A stretch of 64,000 bases of DNA from Sagittula sp048553715 (GCF_048553715.1 NZ_JBLZNC010000002.1:248001-312000); one strand, 5' to 3'; shown: positions 7,990 to 16,006, counted from the stretch's first letter. A program made the numbers and translations. The notes: generated by a model from the letters alone, not told the origin.

Positions 7990-8018
7990 AACCTACTGCG
8001 GACCGTGCGCCCGGTCAA
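7990..8018 (-). promoter_or_regulatory. Predicted sigma70-type promoter of the GTA operon
   Basis: On the minus strand, TTGACC (8018-8013) and TAGGTT (7995-7990) are separated by exactly 17 bases, giving an expected start near 7983 and a leader of about 108 bases to the gp1-like start codon. The same -35 and -10 hexamers with the same spacing occur upstream of carA at 55520-55548. This is prediction from sequence only. In R. capsulatus the GTA promoter also needs a dedicated activator. Confidence 0.5.
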
Positions 8019-8148
8019 ATGAGAGGGCGAACGCAAGGCGTTGATTTGGTTTACACTTCTGCATGCCACGTTAACGCATCCCCGGGCCAGCCTTGCCCAT
8101 TGGCGCAGTCTCTGGCAGGTGTTGGCATCGCATTCCGGAGACCGCCCC

Positions 8149-9342
8149 ATGCCACAGCTCAGCCAGCGTATATCAACCTTGAATGGTGACGGATCCGACG
8201 GTTGGGGCGTGTTCTATCGCGCGCGAGAGCTAAAGGCCCAAGGCCATGACATCATCGAACTGACCATTGGCGAACATGACATCGGCACCGACCCGTCCAT
8301 TCTGGCTGCTATGGACCGCGCGGCGCATGCGGGCCACACAGGCTATGCAATGGTGCCGGGCACGGATGATCTTAGACGCGAGATTGCACAACGGCTGAGC
8401 CAACGCACGGGCACCCCGACCACGGCGGACAACATCCTTGTCACACCCGGCGGGCAGTCGGCGCTCTTTGCCGCGCATATGGCCGTTTTGGAACCGGGTG
8501 ACAGCGCGCTTTACATCGATCCGTTCTATGCGACCTATCCCGGGACGATCCGCGCCGCCTCTGGTATCCCTGTCAGCTTGGCCACCCGCGCGCGCGATGC
8601 CTTCCTACCCGATGCGGACATGCTCCGCAAAACCGCCCTACAACACGGCGCCAAAAGCCTGCTGATCAACACGCCGAACAATCCCACCGGCATGATCTAC
8701 CCCCGCGACACGCTGGACGAGATCGCCAAGGTCTGCCGCGATCAAGACATGTGGCTGATGTCGGACGAGGTCTACGACACCCAGATCTGGGAGGGTGCGC
8801 ATATCTCGCCGCGCAGCCTGCCGGATATGGCAGAACGCACACTGGTGATCGGCTCCATGTCTAAAAGCCATGCGATGACGGGGTCGCGCATCGGTTGGAT
8901 CGCCGCGCCGGAACAGGTGATCGAACGGCTGATCGATCTTGCGACAAACACCACCTACGGGGTGCCCGGCTACATTCAGGACGCCGCTCTGTTTGCGCTG
9001 ACCGCAGGCCCCGAGCTGGAGGCGCAGGTCGCAGCCCCCTTTCGCCGCCGCCGTGACGCGGCGCTACAGGTCCTGAACAACCAGACCGCCGTTCAGGTCA
9101 TCCCCTCGCGCGGCGCCATGTATCTGATGATCGATATCAGGGCCACCGGGCTGAGCGGCGAAGCCTTTGCCTACCGCCTGTTGGAAGAGCATAGGATCGC
9201 CGTCATGCCGGGGGAAAGCTTTGGCAGCGCCGCTGCGGGTCATCTGCGCATCGCACTGACCACTGACGACGATCTGTTGCTTGATGCGCTCGACCGGCTG
9301 TGCCGTTTCGCGGCACGGCTTATTGCCGAAAAGACGCTGTAG
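8149..9342 (+). CDS. PLP-dependent aminotransferase, class I/II
   Basis: This 397-residue fold-type I aminotransferase has the PLP lysine at about residue 239 in SMSKSHAMTGSRIGW. The family blocks NTPNNPTGMIY and LMSDEVYDTQIWEG are present. The substrate is not evident. Relatives include aspartate, aromatic and alanine aminotransferases. A GGAG motif 8 bases before the ATG at 8149 fixes the start, although the frame is open 36 codons upstream. It lies between the GTA operon (divergent) and a TfoX C-terminal-domain gene six bases downstream, which may be cotranscribed. Confidence 0.9.
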   Translation: MPQLSQRISTLNGDGSDGWGVFYRARELKAQGHDIIELTIGEHDIGTDPSILAAMDRAAHAGHTGYAMVPGTDDLRREIAQRLSQRTGTPTTADNILVTPGGQSALFAAHMAVLEPGDSALYIDPFYATYPGTIRAASGIPVSLATRARDAFLPDADMLRKTALQHGAKSLLINTPNNPTGMIYPRDTLDEIAKVCRDQDMWLMSDEVYDTQIWEGAHISPRSLPDMAERTLVIGSMSKSHAMTGSRIGWIAAPEQVIERLIDLATNTTYGVPGYIQDAALFALTAGPELEAQVAAPFRRRRDAALQVLNNQTAVQVIPSRGAMYLMIDIRATGLSGEAFAYRLLEEHRIAVMPGESFGSAAAGHLRIALTTDDDLLLDALDRLCRFAARLIAEKTL

Positions 9343-9348
9343 GCCATC

Positions 9349-9696
9349 ATGGGCGGCGGCACTCCCATCTCGACCATTCGCAACCTTGGCCCCGCCATGG
9401 AGGCATCCATGAACGATGCGGGCATTCCCGATGCCGAGACGCTGCGCAGCCTCGGGGCGGACGCGGCCTATCGCAAGCTGCTCGATCACGGGCAGCGCCC
9501 GCATTTCATCAGCTACTACGTCTTGCACATGGCCCTGCAGGGGCGCCCGTGGAACGACTGCAAAGGGGCCGAAAAAGACCGCCTTCGCGAAAGCTTTGAT
9601 GCGCTGAAAGCGCAAACCGCCCCGTCGACGGACGAACAACGCCTGTTCGATCGCCTGTCAGAGATCGGGGTGATCCCTCGTGATATGAAACGCTGA
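9349..9696 (+). CDS. TfoX C-terminal domain protein
   Basis: This 115-residue protein has the TfoX/Sxy C-terminal domain pattern: ISTIRNLGPAMEASMNDAGI, then a helix-hairpin-helix-like TLRSLGADAAYRKLL and FISYYVLHMALQGR. The N-terminal TfoX domain is absent. Full-length Sxy/TfoX proteins act with CRP to switch on natural competence genes in gammaproteobacteria. The role of C-domain-only proteins in alphaproteobacteria is not established. The start six bases after the aminotransferase stop suggests cotranscription. A shorter start at a later ATG is possible. Confidence 0.82.
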   Translation: MGGGTPISTIRNLGPAMEASMNDAGIPDAETLRSLGADAAYRKLLDHGQRPHFISYYVLHMALQGRPWNDCKGAEKDRLRESFDALKAQTAPSTDEQRLFDRLSEIGVIPRDMKR

Positions 9697-9769
9697 TCAC
9701 AGCGCGACTGCGGAACCGCTTTGCGCCATGGACGTTCAGCCTATACGTCCATGAAATTGCGGAGCCATC

Positions 9770-10147
9770 ATGACCCAGCCGTTCCATCGCCAGCACGCAG
9801 ACCGCGCCGAACGCATTGCAAGCCGGATGGACGCTGCCCTGCGCGTGCCCGGAACGGGCATTCGCATCGGCTACGATAGTCTGCTGGGTCTGGTGCCCGG
9901 CGTGGGCGATACGCTGGCGCTGGCGCCCTCGCTTTATATCGTAAAGCTCGCCCATGATTGCGCAGTGCCCAAGCGCACCCTGGCGCGGATGGGCATGAAC
10001 ATCGGTGTCGACTGGGTGATCGGGACGGTGCCGCTGATCGGTGACATCTTTGACATCGGCTGGAAGGCCAACCTGCGCAATGCAGCGCTGCTGCGCCGCC
10101 ACGTGGATACAGTTTCTCCAGAAAACGCTGTCGTCGACCACGCCTGA
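9770..10147 (+). CDS. DUF4112 domain-containing protein
   Basis: This 125-residue protein has the DUF4112 hallmarks: RIASRMDAALRVPGTGIRIG, LLGLVPGVGDTLALAPSLYI and VPLIGDIFDIGWKANLRN. Two moderately hydrophobic segments suggest membrane association. The function of the family is unknown. The ATG at 9770 follows a 73-base gap after the TfoX-domain gene. A strong hairpin terminator follows the stop codon, so it probably ends this transcription unit. Confidence 0.85.
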   Translation: MTQPFHRQHADRAERIASRMDAALRVPGTGIRIGYDSLLGLVPGVGDTLALAPSLYIVKLAHDCAVPKRTLARMGMNIGVDWVIGTVPLIGDIFDIGWKANLRNAALLRRHVDTVSPENAVVDHA

Positions 10148-10159
10148 GGCACCAAACAA

Positions 10160-10185
10160 AAAAGGGGGCACGAGGCCCCCTTTTC
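10160..10185. terminator. Bidirectional terminator between DUF4112 gene and ndk
   Basis: GGGGGC (10164-10169) and GCCCCC (10175-10180) pair around a 5-base loop, flanked by A-rich sequence on the left and TTTT on the right. It can therefore terminate both convergent genes. Confidence 0.85.
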
Positions 10186-10204
10186 CGAATAATCGCAGAT
10201 AGGC

Positions 10205-10627
10205 TTAGCCCACCAGCTCCAGACCGGAGAAGAAATACGCGATTTCTTCTGCTGCGGTTTCCGGCGCGTCAGAGCCGTGCACGGAGTTTTCACCGACGGA
10301 TTCGGCGAACTCGGCGCGGATGGTGCCCGGTGCTGCGTCGGCAGGGTTGGTTGCGCCCATGACTTCGCGGTTCTTGGCGATTGCGCCTTCACCTTCGAGA
10401 ACCTGTGCCACGATCGGCGCGGAGGCCATGAATTCACACAGCTCGTCGTAGAAGGGACGCTCGGCGTGCACCTTGTAGAACTCGCCCGCCTGCGCTTTGG
10501 TCAGGTGGATGCGCTTTTGTGCGACGATGCGCAGACCCGCGTCCTCGAACTTGGCGTTGATCTTGCCGGTCAGGTTGCGGCGGGTGGCGTCGGGTTTGAT
10601 GATGGAAAAGGTACGTTCCAGAGCCAT
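10205..10627 (-). CDS. ndk: Nucleoside diphosphate kinase
   Basis: This 140-residue enzyme transfers the gamma phosphate of ATP to nucleoside diphosphates through a phosphohistidine. The active histidine is in SVGENSVHGSD, and the N-terminal block ERTFSIIKPDATRRNLTGKI, 20 residues, is canonical. The length is standard for bacterial Ndk. The ATG at 10627 is preceded by a purine-rich GGAGAGAGACC ribosome-binding region. It stands alone, convergent with the DUF4112 gene. Confidence 0.97.
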   Translation of the reverse strand: MALERTFSIIKPDATRRNLTGKINAKFEDAGLRIVAQKRIHLTKAQAGEFYKVHAERPFYDELCEFMASAPIVAQVLEGEGAIAKNREVMGATNPADAAPGTIRAEFAESVGENSVHGSDAPETAAEEIAYFFSGLELVG

Positions 10628-10754
10628 GGTCTCTCTCCGTTGTCATGCCGCGTCATACGGCGTGTTATCTCGGGCAGGCGCGTAGCACGCAGCTTGCGAC
10701 ATGAAAACCCCTGATAGGCGGGCATGTCGCACAGAGCGCGTTGTATCCTTGAAC

Positions 10755-10808
10755 GGCGGGGGGCGCTGCCCCCCATCCCCCCCGAGGTATTTTACCCAAG
10801 AAAAAGCA
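10755..10808 (+). repeat. Short dispersed intergenic element, copy 1
   Basis: A hairpin (GGGGGGC at 10758-10764 and GCCCCCC at 10768-10774) is followed by a C run and then GGTATTTTACCCAAGAAAAAGC, given here as two parts, GGTATTTTACCC and AAGAAAAAGC. The last 22 bases match the minus strand at 33532-33553 at 20 of 22 positions. It lies between the divergent ndk and ABC-F genes. Confidence 0.65.
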
Positions 10809-10887
10809 TATGCGTCGTCATCGGTTTGGGCGGCGACTGGGGCGAAGTTGTCTTTCGCACTGGTTAAGCCTCTGCTAAAGCGCGCCT

Positions 10888-12732
10888 ATGTTGCGCATTC
10901 AATCCATAAACTTCTCCATTGATGGCCGCCCCTTGTTCGAGGAGGCCACGGCGACAATTCCCGAAGGCCATAAAGTTGGTCTGGTCGGGCCCAATGGCGC
11001 GGGGAAAACCACGCTGTTCCGGTTGATCCGCAACGAATTGACATTGGACGCTGGCAGCATCGACTTGCCCTCCCGGGCCCGGATCGGGGGCGTCAGCCAA
11101 GAGGTGCCCGCGTCAGAGGTTTCAATCCTTGATACGGTTCTGGAGGCCGACACCGAGCGGGCTGCGCTCATGCGCGAGGCTGAAACCGCCACCGGCGAAC
11201 GCATGGCCGAGGTTCAGACACGGCTCGCAGATATTGACGCCTGGAGCGCGGAGGCCCGGGCCGCGTCTATTCTGCGCGGTCTCGGGTTTGATCCCGAAGA
11301 GCACGGCAATCCCTGTTCGGCCTATTCCGGTGGCTGGCGGATGCGCGTGGCGCTGGCGGGGGTGTTGTTTGCGCAGCCCGATCTGTTGCTTCTCGACGAG
11401 CCAACCAACTACCTCGACCTTGAAGGCGCATTGTGGCTGGAGAGCTATCTGGCCAAATACCCACACACGGTCATCGTGATTTCCCACGACCGCGGCCTGC
11501 TGAACCGCGCCGTGGGCAGCATTCTGCATCTCGAAGACCGCAAGCTGACCTATTATGGCACGCCCTACGACGGCTTTGTGAAGCTGCGGGCCGAAAAACG
11601 TGCGCAATTGGCGGCCACTGCCAAGAAGCAGCAGGATCGACGGGCGCATCTTCAGTCTTTTGTCGATCGTTTCCGCGCTAAGGCCACCAAGGCCAAGCAG
11701 GCGCAGGCCCGCCTGAAGATGATCGAACGTATGGACATGGTCACACCGCCCGAAGAGGCGGCCAAACGTGTGTTCAGTTTCCCCCAGCCCGACACCTTGA
11801 GCCCGCCCATCATCAACATCGAAGATGGTGCAACCGGCTACGGGGACACGGTGGTGTTGAACCGTCTTAACCTGCGGATTGATCAGGATGATCGCATCGC
11901 CTTGCTGGGCAAGAACGGTCAGGGCAAATCCACACTGTCAAAGATGCTGGCTGATCGCTTGCCGCTGCTGGCGGGGCAGATGAACCGGTCCTCCAAGCTG
12001 CGGATCGGCTATTTCGCACAGCATCAGGTCGACGAGCTGCATCTGGATGAAACACCACTGAACCATTTGCAGCGCGCCCGCCCCGACACGCCGCCGGCGC
12101 AATTGCGCGCAAAGCTCGCCGGCTTCGGGTTGCAAGCCGCGCAGGCCGATACCGAAGTGGCGCGCCTATCCGGTGGCCAGAAGGCGCGATTGTCGCTGTT
12201 GTTATCCACCTTGGACGCGCCGCATCTGTTGATCCTCGACGAGCCGACAAACCACCTTGATATCGAAAGCCGCGAGGCCCTGATGGAGGCGTTGACCACC
12301 TACAGCGGGGCCGTCATCCTTGTGAGCCACGACATGCACCTGTTGTCGATGGTGGCAGACCGTCTTTGGCTGGTGTCTGACGGCACTGTACGTCCCTATG
12401 ACGATGATCTGGATGCTTACCGCGCCTTTCTGATCGCCAAAGACACGCCGCCCAAATCCGAGAAGCCGAAGGCCAAGCCCAAGCGCGCCTCCCGCGATGC
12501 CATTCTGGAACTGCGCGCAGAGGTGCGCAAATGCGAGGACCGCATTGCCAAGCTCGAGGAGATGCACGGCAAGCTGTCTGAAAAGATGGCCGATCCCAGC
12601 CTGTACGAGGCGGCCAATGCATCCGAGCTGGAAAAATGGAACCGCAAGTTCGCCGAGGTCGAGGACGGCCTGCGACGGGCCGAAACCCTGTGGATGCAAG
12701 CTCAGGAACGGCTGGATGCCGCTTCGGAATAG
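10888..12732 (+). CDS. ABC-F family ATPase (YheS-like)
   Basis: This 614-residue protein has two ABC ATPase domains and no membrane segments. Domain 1 has Walker A GPNGAGKTTLF, signature YSGGWRMRVAL and Walker B DLLLLDEPTNYLDLEG. Domain 2 has GKNGQGKSTL, LSGGQKARLSLLLS and LLILDEPTNHLDIES. A helical linker with many lysines and arginines lies between them, and a C-terminal coiled coil starts near residue 545. ABC-F proteins act on ribosomes during translation. The exact subtype is not decided by sequence alone, but the C-terminal coiled coil and length suit YheS-like members. Confidence 0.94.
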   Translation: MLRIQSINFSIDGRPLFEEATATIPEGHKVGLVGPNGAGKTTLFRLIRNELTLDAGSIDLPSRARIGGVSQEVPASEVSILDTVLEADTERAALMREAETATGERMAEVQTRLADIDAWSAEARAASILRGLGFDPEEHGNPCSAYSGGWRMRVALAGVLFAQPDLLLLDEPTNYLDLEGALWLESYLAKYPHTVIVISHDRGLLNRAVGSILHLEDRKLTYYGTPYDGFVKLRAEKRAQLAATAKKQQDRRAHLQSFVDRFRAKATKAKQAQARLKMIERMDMVTPPEEAAKRVFSFPQPDTLSPPIINIEDGATGYGDTVVLNRLNLRIDQDDRIALLGKNGQGKSTLSKMLADRLPLLAGQMNRSSKLRIGYFAQHQVDELHLDETPLNHLQRARPDTPPAQLRAKLAGFGLQAAQADTEVARLSGGQKARLSLLLSTLDAPHLLILDEPTNHLDIESREALMEALTTYSGAVILVSHDMHLLSMVADRLWLVSDGTVRPYDDDLDAYRAFLIAKDTPPKSEKPKAKPKRASRDAILELRAEVRKCEDRIAKLEEMHGKLSEKMADPSLYEAANASELEKWNRKFAEVEDGLRRAETLWMQAQERLDAASE

Positions 12733-12792
12733 GCGGCCTATTCGAAAGGATGATTAAGAAACAGACGGATAGGACTGACCTAACGTCAATAG

Positions 12793-12838
12793 TTAACTTG
12801 TCATCAAATTTCCCCTCCATTTCTAAGCTAAGTTTAAC
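12793..12838. promoter_or_regulatory. Two near-matches to the CtrA site upstream of the Hint gene
   Basis: TTAA-N7-TCAA occurs at 12793-12807 and CTAA-N7-TTAAC at 12823-12838. Each differs by one base from TTAA-N7-TTAA. They lie in an AT-rich stretch 170-215 bases before the Hint gene. Single-mismatch sites are not rare, so this is a weak prediction. Confidence 0.3.
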
Positions 12839-12851
12839 TATCTAAAACTCA

Positions 12852-12967
12852 GGCACGAGGCAGTGGGGGCTGGCCGTGTTCAGCGCCGTTACTTATCGCC
12901 CGTCGGTTTTCCGTTGTGCCGTGCGCTTCTTGTTTCCCAGTATCTGCCCCCACTGCCTGCGCGTGCC
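12852..12967. repeat. Large inverted repeat, likely structured leader of the Hint gene
   Basis: The left arm is GGCACG plus AGGCAGTGGGGGC (12852-12870). The right arm is GCCCCCACTGCCT (12946-12958), three unpaired bases GCG, and CGTGCC (12962-12967). The two pair perfectly over 13 and 6 bases, with a 75-base loop. The structure lies between the AT-rich upstream region and the Hint start at 13009. It has no T run, so it is not a normal terminator. Confidence 0.75.
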
Positions 12968-13008
12968 CTGTGTGAAATGCACTTCGGTGCGCGTTTTGGG
13001 GTTAAGAC

Positions 13009-14127
13009 ATGCCGACCACGTTCAATGTGATCTCCCTCGGGAATCTCGCCGACATCGACACTGTCGAGGGCAACACAACCGCCGAGAATGCTTCGGCTCT
13101 TGTCGGCCTGTCATTTGGCGATGCGGACAATCCGCTTGTCGACCAGATCCAGCAGTTCGCGCCCGGAACCCCCGCCTTCAACAGCGACCGCAACAGCTAT
13201 TACGACATGAATGACTCGACGCCCGAGGCATTCACCATCGACGGCGGGGCAAACCAGTTTTTCGATGGTACCTCGGTCTATAACGCGACGATCACCTACG
13301 GGAACGGGACCACGGCAACGATCACGGCTGTGATCTTTCAGGACACCAACGGCAACACCTACCTTGCGCCGGAATTCAGCGCCAACGCCGATCAGGCAGC
13401 GCTGGAGGCGGATGTCATCCAGTCCATCAGCCTCGACAGTCTGGCGGGCAATGTGTTCTCGGGGATGACCGGCAGTCGTGAGTCTTTTGATTTTGTGGCG
13501 TGCTTTACCCGCGGCACAAAAATCCATGTGGTCGACAGCCACGCACCTGTCGAATTCCTGCAGGCCGGTGATCTGGTCTACACGCAGGATGGCCGCCGTG
13601 TGCCAATCCGCTGGATCGGGACACGCAAATGTTCCGCAGAAGACCTTGAAGCCAACCCCAAGCTTTACCCCGTGCGCATCACCGCAGGCAGCCTTGGTCG
13701 TGGTTTGCCGAAACGTGATATGCTGGTGTCGCGCCAACACCGCATGCTGGTCTCGTCACGGGTGGCGGGACGGATGTTTGGCACCGAAGACGTCCTGATC
13801 CCCGCGATCAAGCTGACCGCCCTGCCCGGCATCCACATCGACCGCAGCGTGACAGAGGTGGAGTATTTCCACATCCTTCTCGACCATCACGAGGTCATCA
13901 CCGCCGAGGGTGCACCCACGGAAAGCCTGCTGACCGGCCCCGAGGCGCTCAAGACCATCAACCCCGATCACCTCGAAGAGCTGCTGACCCTGTTCCCCGA
14001 GCTGCGTGAAACGCTGCTCAATGGTGTCTCGGCCAAGCCGATCCCGACAGGGCCGCGCCAGAAACGTCTGATGGCGCGTCACCTGAAAAACGGCAAGCCG
14101 CCGTTGGAGCAGGGTCGCGACCTCTGA
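13009..14127 (+). CDS. Hint-domain protein
   Basis: This 372-residue protein has an N-terminal part of about 160 residues, acidic and rich in Asn, Asp and Thr, that looks extracellular. It is followed by a Hint (hedgehog/intein-like) domain. The splice-type cysteine is Cys165 in FVACFTRGTKIHVV. The downstream blocks VEFLQAGDLVYTQDG, LVSRQHRMLV (His244) and YFHILLDHHEVITAEGAPTE are those of roseobacter Hint proteins. A C-terminal tail of about 80 residues is basic. No signal peptide is visible, so any secretion would be by another route such as type I. Autoprocessing is an inference from the Cys and His. Confidence 0.88.
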   Translation: MPTTFNVISLGNLADIDTVEGNTTAENASALVGLSFGDADNPLVDQIQQFAPGTPAFNSDRNSYYDMNDSTPEAFTIDGGANQFFDGTSVYNATITYGNGTTATITAVIFQDTNGNTYLAPEFSANADQAALEADVIQSISLDSLAGNVFSGMTGSRESFDFVACFTRGTKIHVVDSHAPVEFLQAGDLVYTQDGRRVPIRWIGTRKCSAEDLEANPKLYPVRITAGSLGRGLPKRDMLVSRQHRMLVSSRVAGRMFGTEDVLIPAIKLTALPGIHIDRSVTEVEYFHILLDHHEVITAEGAPTESLLTGPEALKTINPDHLEELLTLFPELRETLLNGVSAKPIPTGPRQKRLMARHLKNGKPPLEQGRDL

Positions 14128-14198
14128 CCTGATGGCCTGTTAACTTTGACTAAAACTTTAGGCTTCTTTGAAACGACTGCCTAAGTTATGCCATTATT

Positions 14199-14226
14199 CG
14201 CCAGCGCAAACCGCGCTGGCGTTTTT
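14199..14226 (+). terminator. Intrinsic terminator of the Hint gene, next to the J-domain start
   Basis: A perfect 9-bp stem (CGCCAGCGC at 14199-14207, GCGCTGGCG at 14213-14221) with loop AAACC is followed by TTTTT. It ends only 19 bases before the ATG of the following J-domain gene. The downstream gene therefore needs a promoter whose start site lies inside or after this hairpin. TTGAAA-N18-CATTAT at 14168-14197 is a weak candidate. Confidence 0.85.
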
Positions 14227-14245
14227 GGTATCACCCGAGGCTGCT

Positions 14246-14686
14246 ATGTCGCGCAAATCGCCCTCTTCCTTCGAGATCCTCGGGGTCAGCCCATGGGACG
14301 ATTATGCGACGATCCGCGCCGCCTACAAACGTCTGGTGCGCGAGGCGCACCCCGACGCGTCCCTGTTCAACCGACCGCAGCGCAGCGCCCGTCTGGCAGA
14401 GCAGAACGCCGCCTTTGACAATCTGCGCAACCACGTGCCTCTGCGCGGACCACGACCCGACACTACCAAGCCAAAGCCGGTCCAGACCAAGGTGCGAACC
14501 ACCCAGCGCGCGCAGTCCACGCCCCCAAAACGACCGACCGCCCCGCGATCCGAGCGCCAAGTGCCAAAAACACCGCCGCTGTCGCCGCAACAAGCACGCG
14601 CTCTGCGCTCTGCCGCGAAGGGGTTTGACACCGCGCGCATGGCCACCACGGCCCCGCACCGCCCGCGCGTCGAACGCGCAGCGTGA
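14246..14686 (+). CDS. Small J-domain protein
   Basis: This 146-residue protein has a J domain in the first 65 residues: SSFEILGVSPWDDYATIRAA and the HPD motif in REAHPDASLF. No zinc-finger or DnaJ C-terminal domain follows. Instead there is a proline- and lysine-rich basic tail. It probably stimulates an Hsp70 (DnaK) on a specific client. The ATG at 14246 has GAGG seven bases upstream. The frame is open upstream through the terminator hairpin, which makes longer forms unlikely. Confidence 0.85.
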   Translation: MSRKSPSSFEILGVSPWDDYATIRAAYKRLVREAHPDASLFNRPQRSARLAEQNAAFDNLRNHVPLRGPRPDTTKPKPVQTKVRTTQRAQSTPPKRPTAPRSERQVPKTPPLSPQQARALRSAAKGFDTARMATTAPHRPRVERAA

Positions 14687-14744
14687 GCCGTCACCCGCAA
14701 ACATTCTCTTTACCGATGCGCTGACGTGCCCTAGGGCAATAGGC

Positions 14745-15365
14745 ATGGAAACCGCATTTCTGATCTCTGCCTTCGCGACGCTGTTTGTGGTCGTCGATCC
14801 CATCGGCCTGACGCCCATTTTTATCGCCCTGACCCAAGGGATCGGCGCGCAGGAAAGACGCGCCATCGCCGTGCGTGCGATGGTGATTTCTATCGCCGTG
14901 CTGATGTTGTTCACCTTTTTCGGCGAGGCTGTGCTGGGATTTATCGGAATTACCATGCCGGCGTTCCGGATCGCGGGCGGGATTTTGCTGTTTATCACCG
15001 CTTTGGATATGCTGTTCGAACGGCGCACCAAACGCCGCGAAGATCAGGCCGAAGGCGACCACCCCCCCGACCCGTCCGTGTTTCCGCTGGCCATTCCGCT
15101 GATTGCAGGCCCCGGCGCGATTGCCACCATGATCCTGCTGGCGGGCGAAGCTGAGGGTGCGCTGGACATGCTGGCCATTCTGGCGGTGATGTCCTCTGTT
15201 CTGGGGCTGGCCTTTTTGATGTTTCTTGCAGCGGGGATGATCGAACGCGCTCTTGGGCCCATCGGGATCACCGTCACCACGCGTCTGTTGGGCATGCTGC
15301 TGGCGGCGCTTTCGGTGCAGTTTGTGCTGGACGGGCTGCGCGGGTTTGGCATCAGCGCCGGTTGA
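14745..15365 (+). CDS. MarC family integral membrane protein
   Basis: This 206-residue protein has about six hydrophobic helices and the MarC/UPF0056 signatures FVVVDPIGLTPIFIALTQG near the N terminus and LAIPLIAGPGAIATMILLA in the middle. It acts in the inner membrane. The function of the family is unknown, and an early link to multiple antibiotic resistance was not upheld. The ATG at 14745 is taken because MarC proteins start with the first helix. The frame is open far upstream in shadow of the J-domain gene. Confidence 0.93.
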   Translation: METAFLISAFATLFVVVDPIGLTPIFIALTQGIGAQERRAIAVRAMVISIAVLMLFTFFGEAVLGFIGITMPAFRIAGGILLFITALDMLFERRTKRREDQAEGDHPPDPSVFPLAIPLIAGPGAIATMILLAGEAEGALDMLAILAVMSSVLGLAFLMFLAAGMIERALGPIGITVTTRLLGMLLAALSVQFVLDGLRGFGISAG

Positions 15366-15427
15366 ACCTTGGCCTACGGCAGATCCGCCCCTAAATTCGT
15401 TTAGGAGACAGATCAAAGGACACTGCC

Positions 15428-16006
15428 ATGCCGCTCGACCAGAACGACCGCGTCGTCTACGCAGCCTTGCTGGCGGGCTTTGTTCTGATCTGGTTGTTCA
15501 TCCGGCATCGCGGGGCCTTGGGCCGCGTGCTGCAATCGCTGATGACATGGGCGATGATCTTTACCGCTGTTCTGGCCGCCGTTGGATTGTGGCAGGAGCT
15601 TCAGGGCGGATTTAGCCAGCGTGCCATGGTCATCGGCACGGGGCATGTGGACCTGCCCCGCTCGTTTGACGGGCATTATTACGCCTTGCTAGAGGTCAAC
15701 GGCACGCCAGTCCGCTTTGTGGTCGATACCGGCGCCAGCAGCATCGTGCTCAGCCGTCAGGATGCCGAGGCCGCCGGTCTGTCCGACGAAAACCTGCAAT
15801 TTTTCGACACCGCCCGCACGGCAAACGGCCTTGTCGATACGGCGCCGGTGACGCTGGACAGCCTGTCGCTTGGCCCGTTCACCGACCGCCGCGTCCGCGC
15901 TTACGTCAATGGTGGAGAGATGCGCGGCTCGCTGTTGGGCATGACCTATCTGAACCGCTACGACCGGATCGAGATCACCGAAGGCCGGATGCGGCTGGAA
16001 CGTTAG
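15428..16006 (+). CDS. Membrane-anchored retropepsin-like aspartic protease
   Basis: This 192-residue protein has two N-terminal membrane helices (about residues 8-25 and 37-55) and then a periplasmic clan AA aspartic protease domain. The active site is FVVDTGASSIVLS near residue 100, and the second conserved block is LLGMTYLNRYDRIEI. It matches the TIGR02281-type family widespread in alphaproteobacteria. Its substrate is unknown. Its stop overlaps the 3' end of the convergent holC gene by 4 bases. Confidence 0.9.
   Translation: MPLDQNDRVVYAALLAGFVLIWLFIRHRGALGRVLQSLMTWAMIFTAVLAAVGLWQELQGGFSQRAMVIGTGHVDLPRSFDGHYYALLEVNGTPVRFVVDTGASSIVLSRQDAEAAGLSDENLQFFDTARTANGLVDTAPVTLDSLSLGPFTDRRVRAYVNGGEMRGSLLGMTYLNRYDRIEITEGRMRLER

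Noticed and set aside
12876..13214. 112-codon plus-strand open frame overlapping the Hint start
   Set aside because: It runs across the inverted repeat and into the Hint gene in another frame; no ribosome-binding site or domain.
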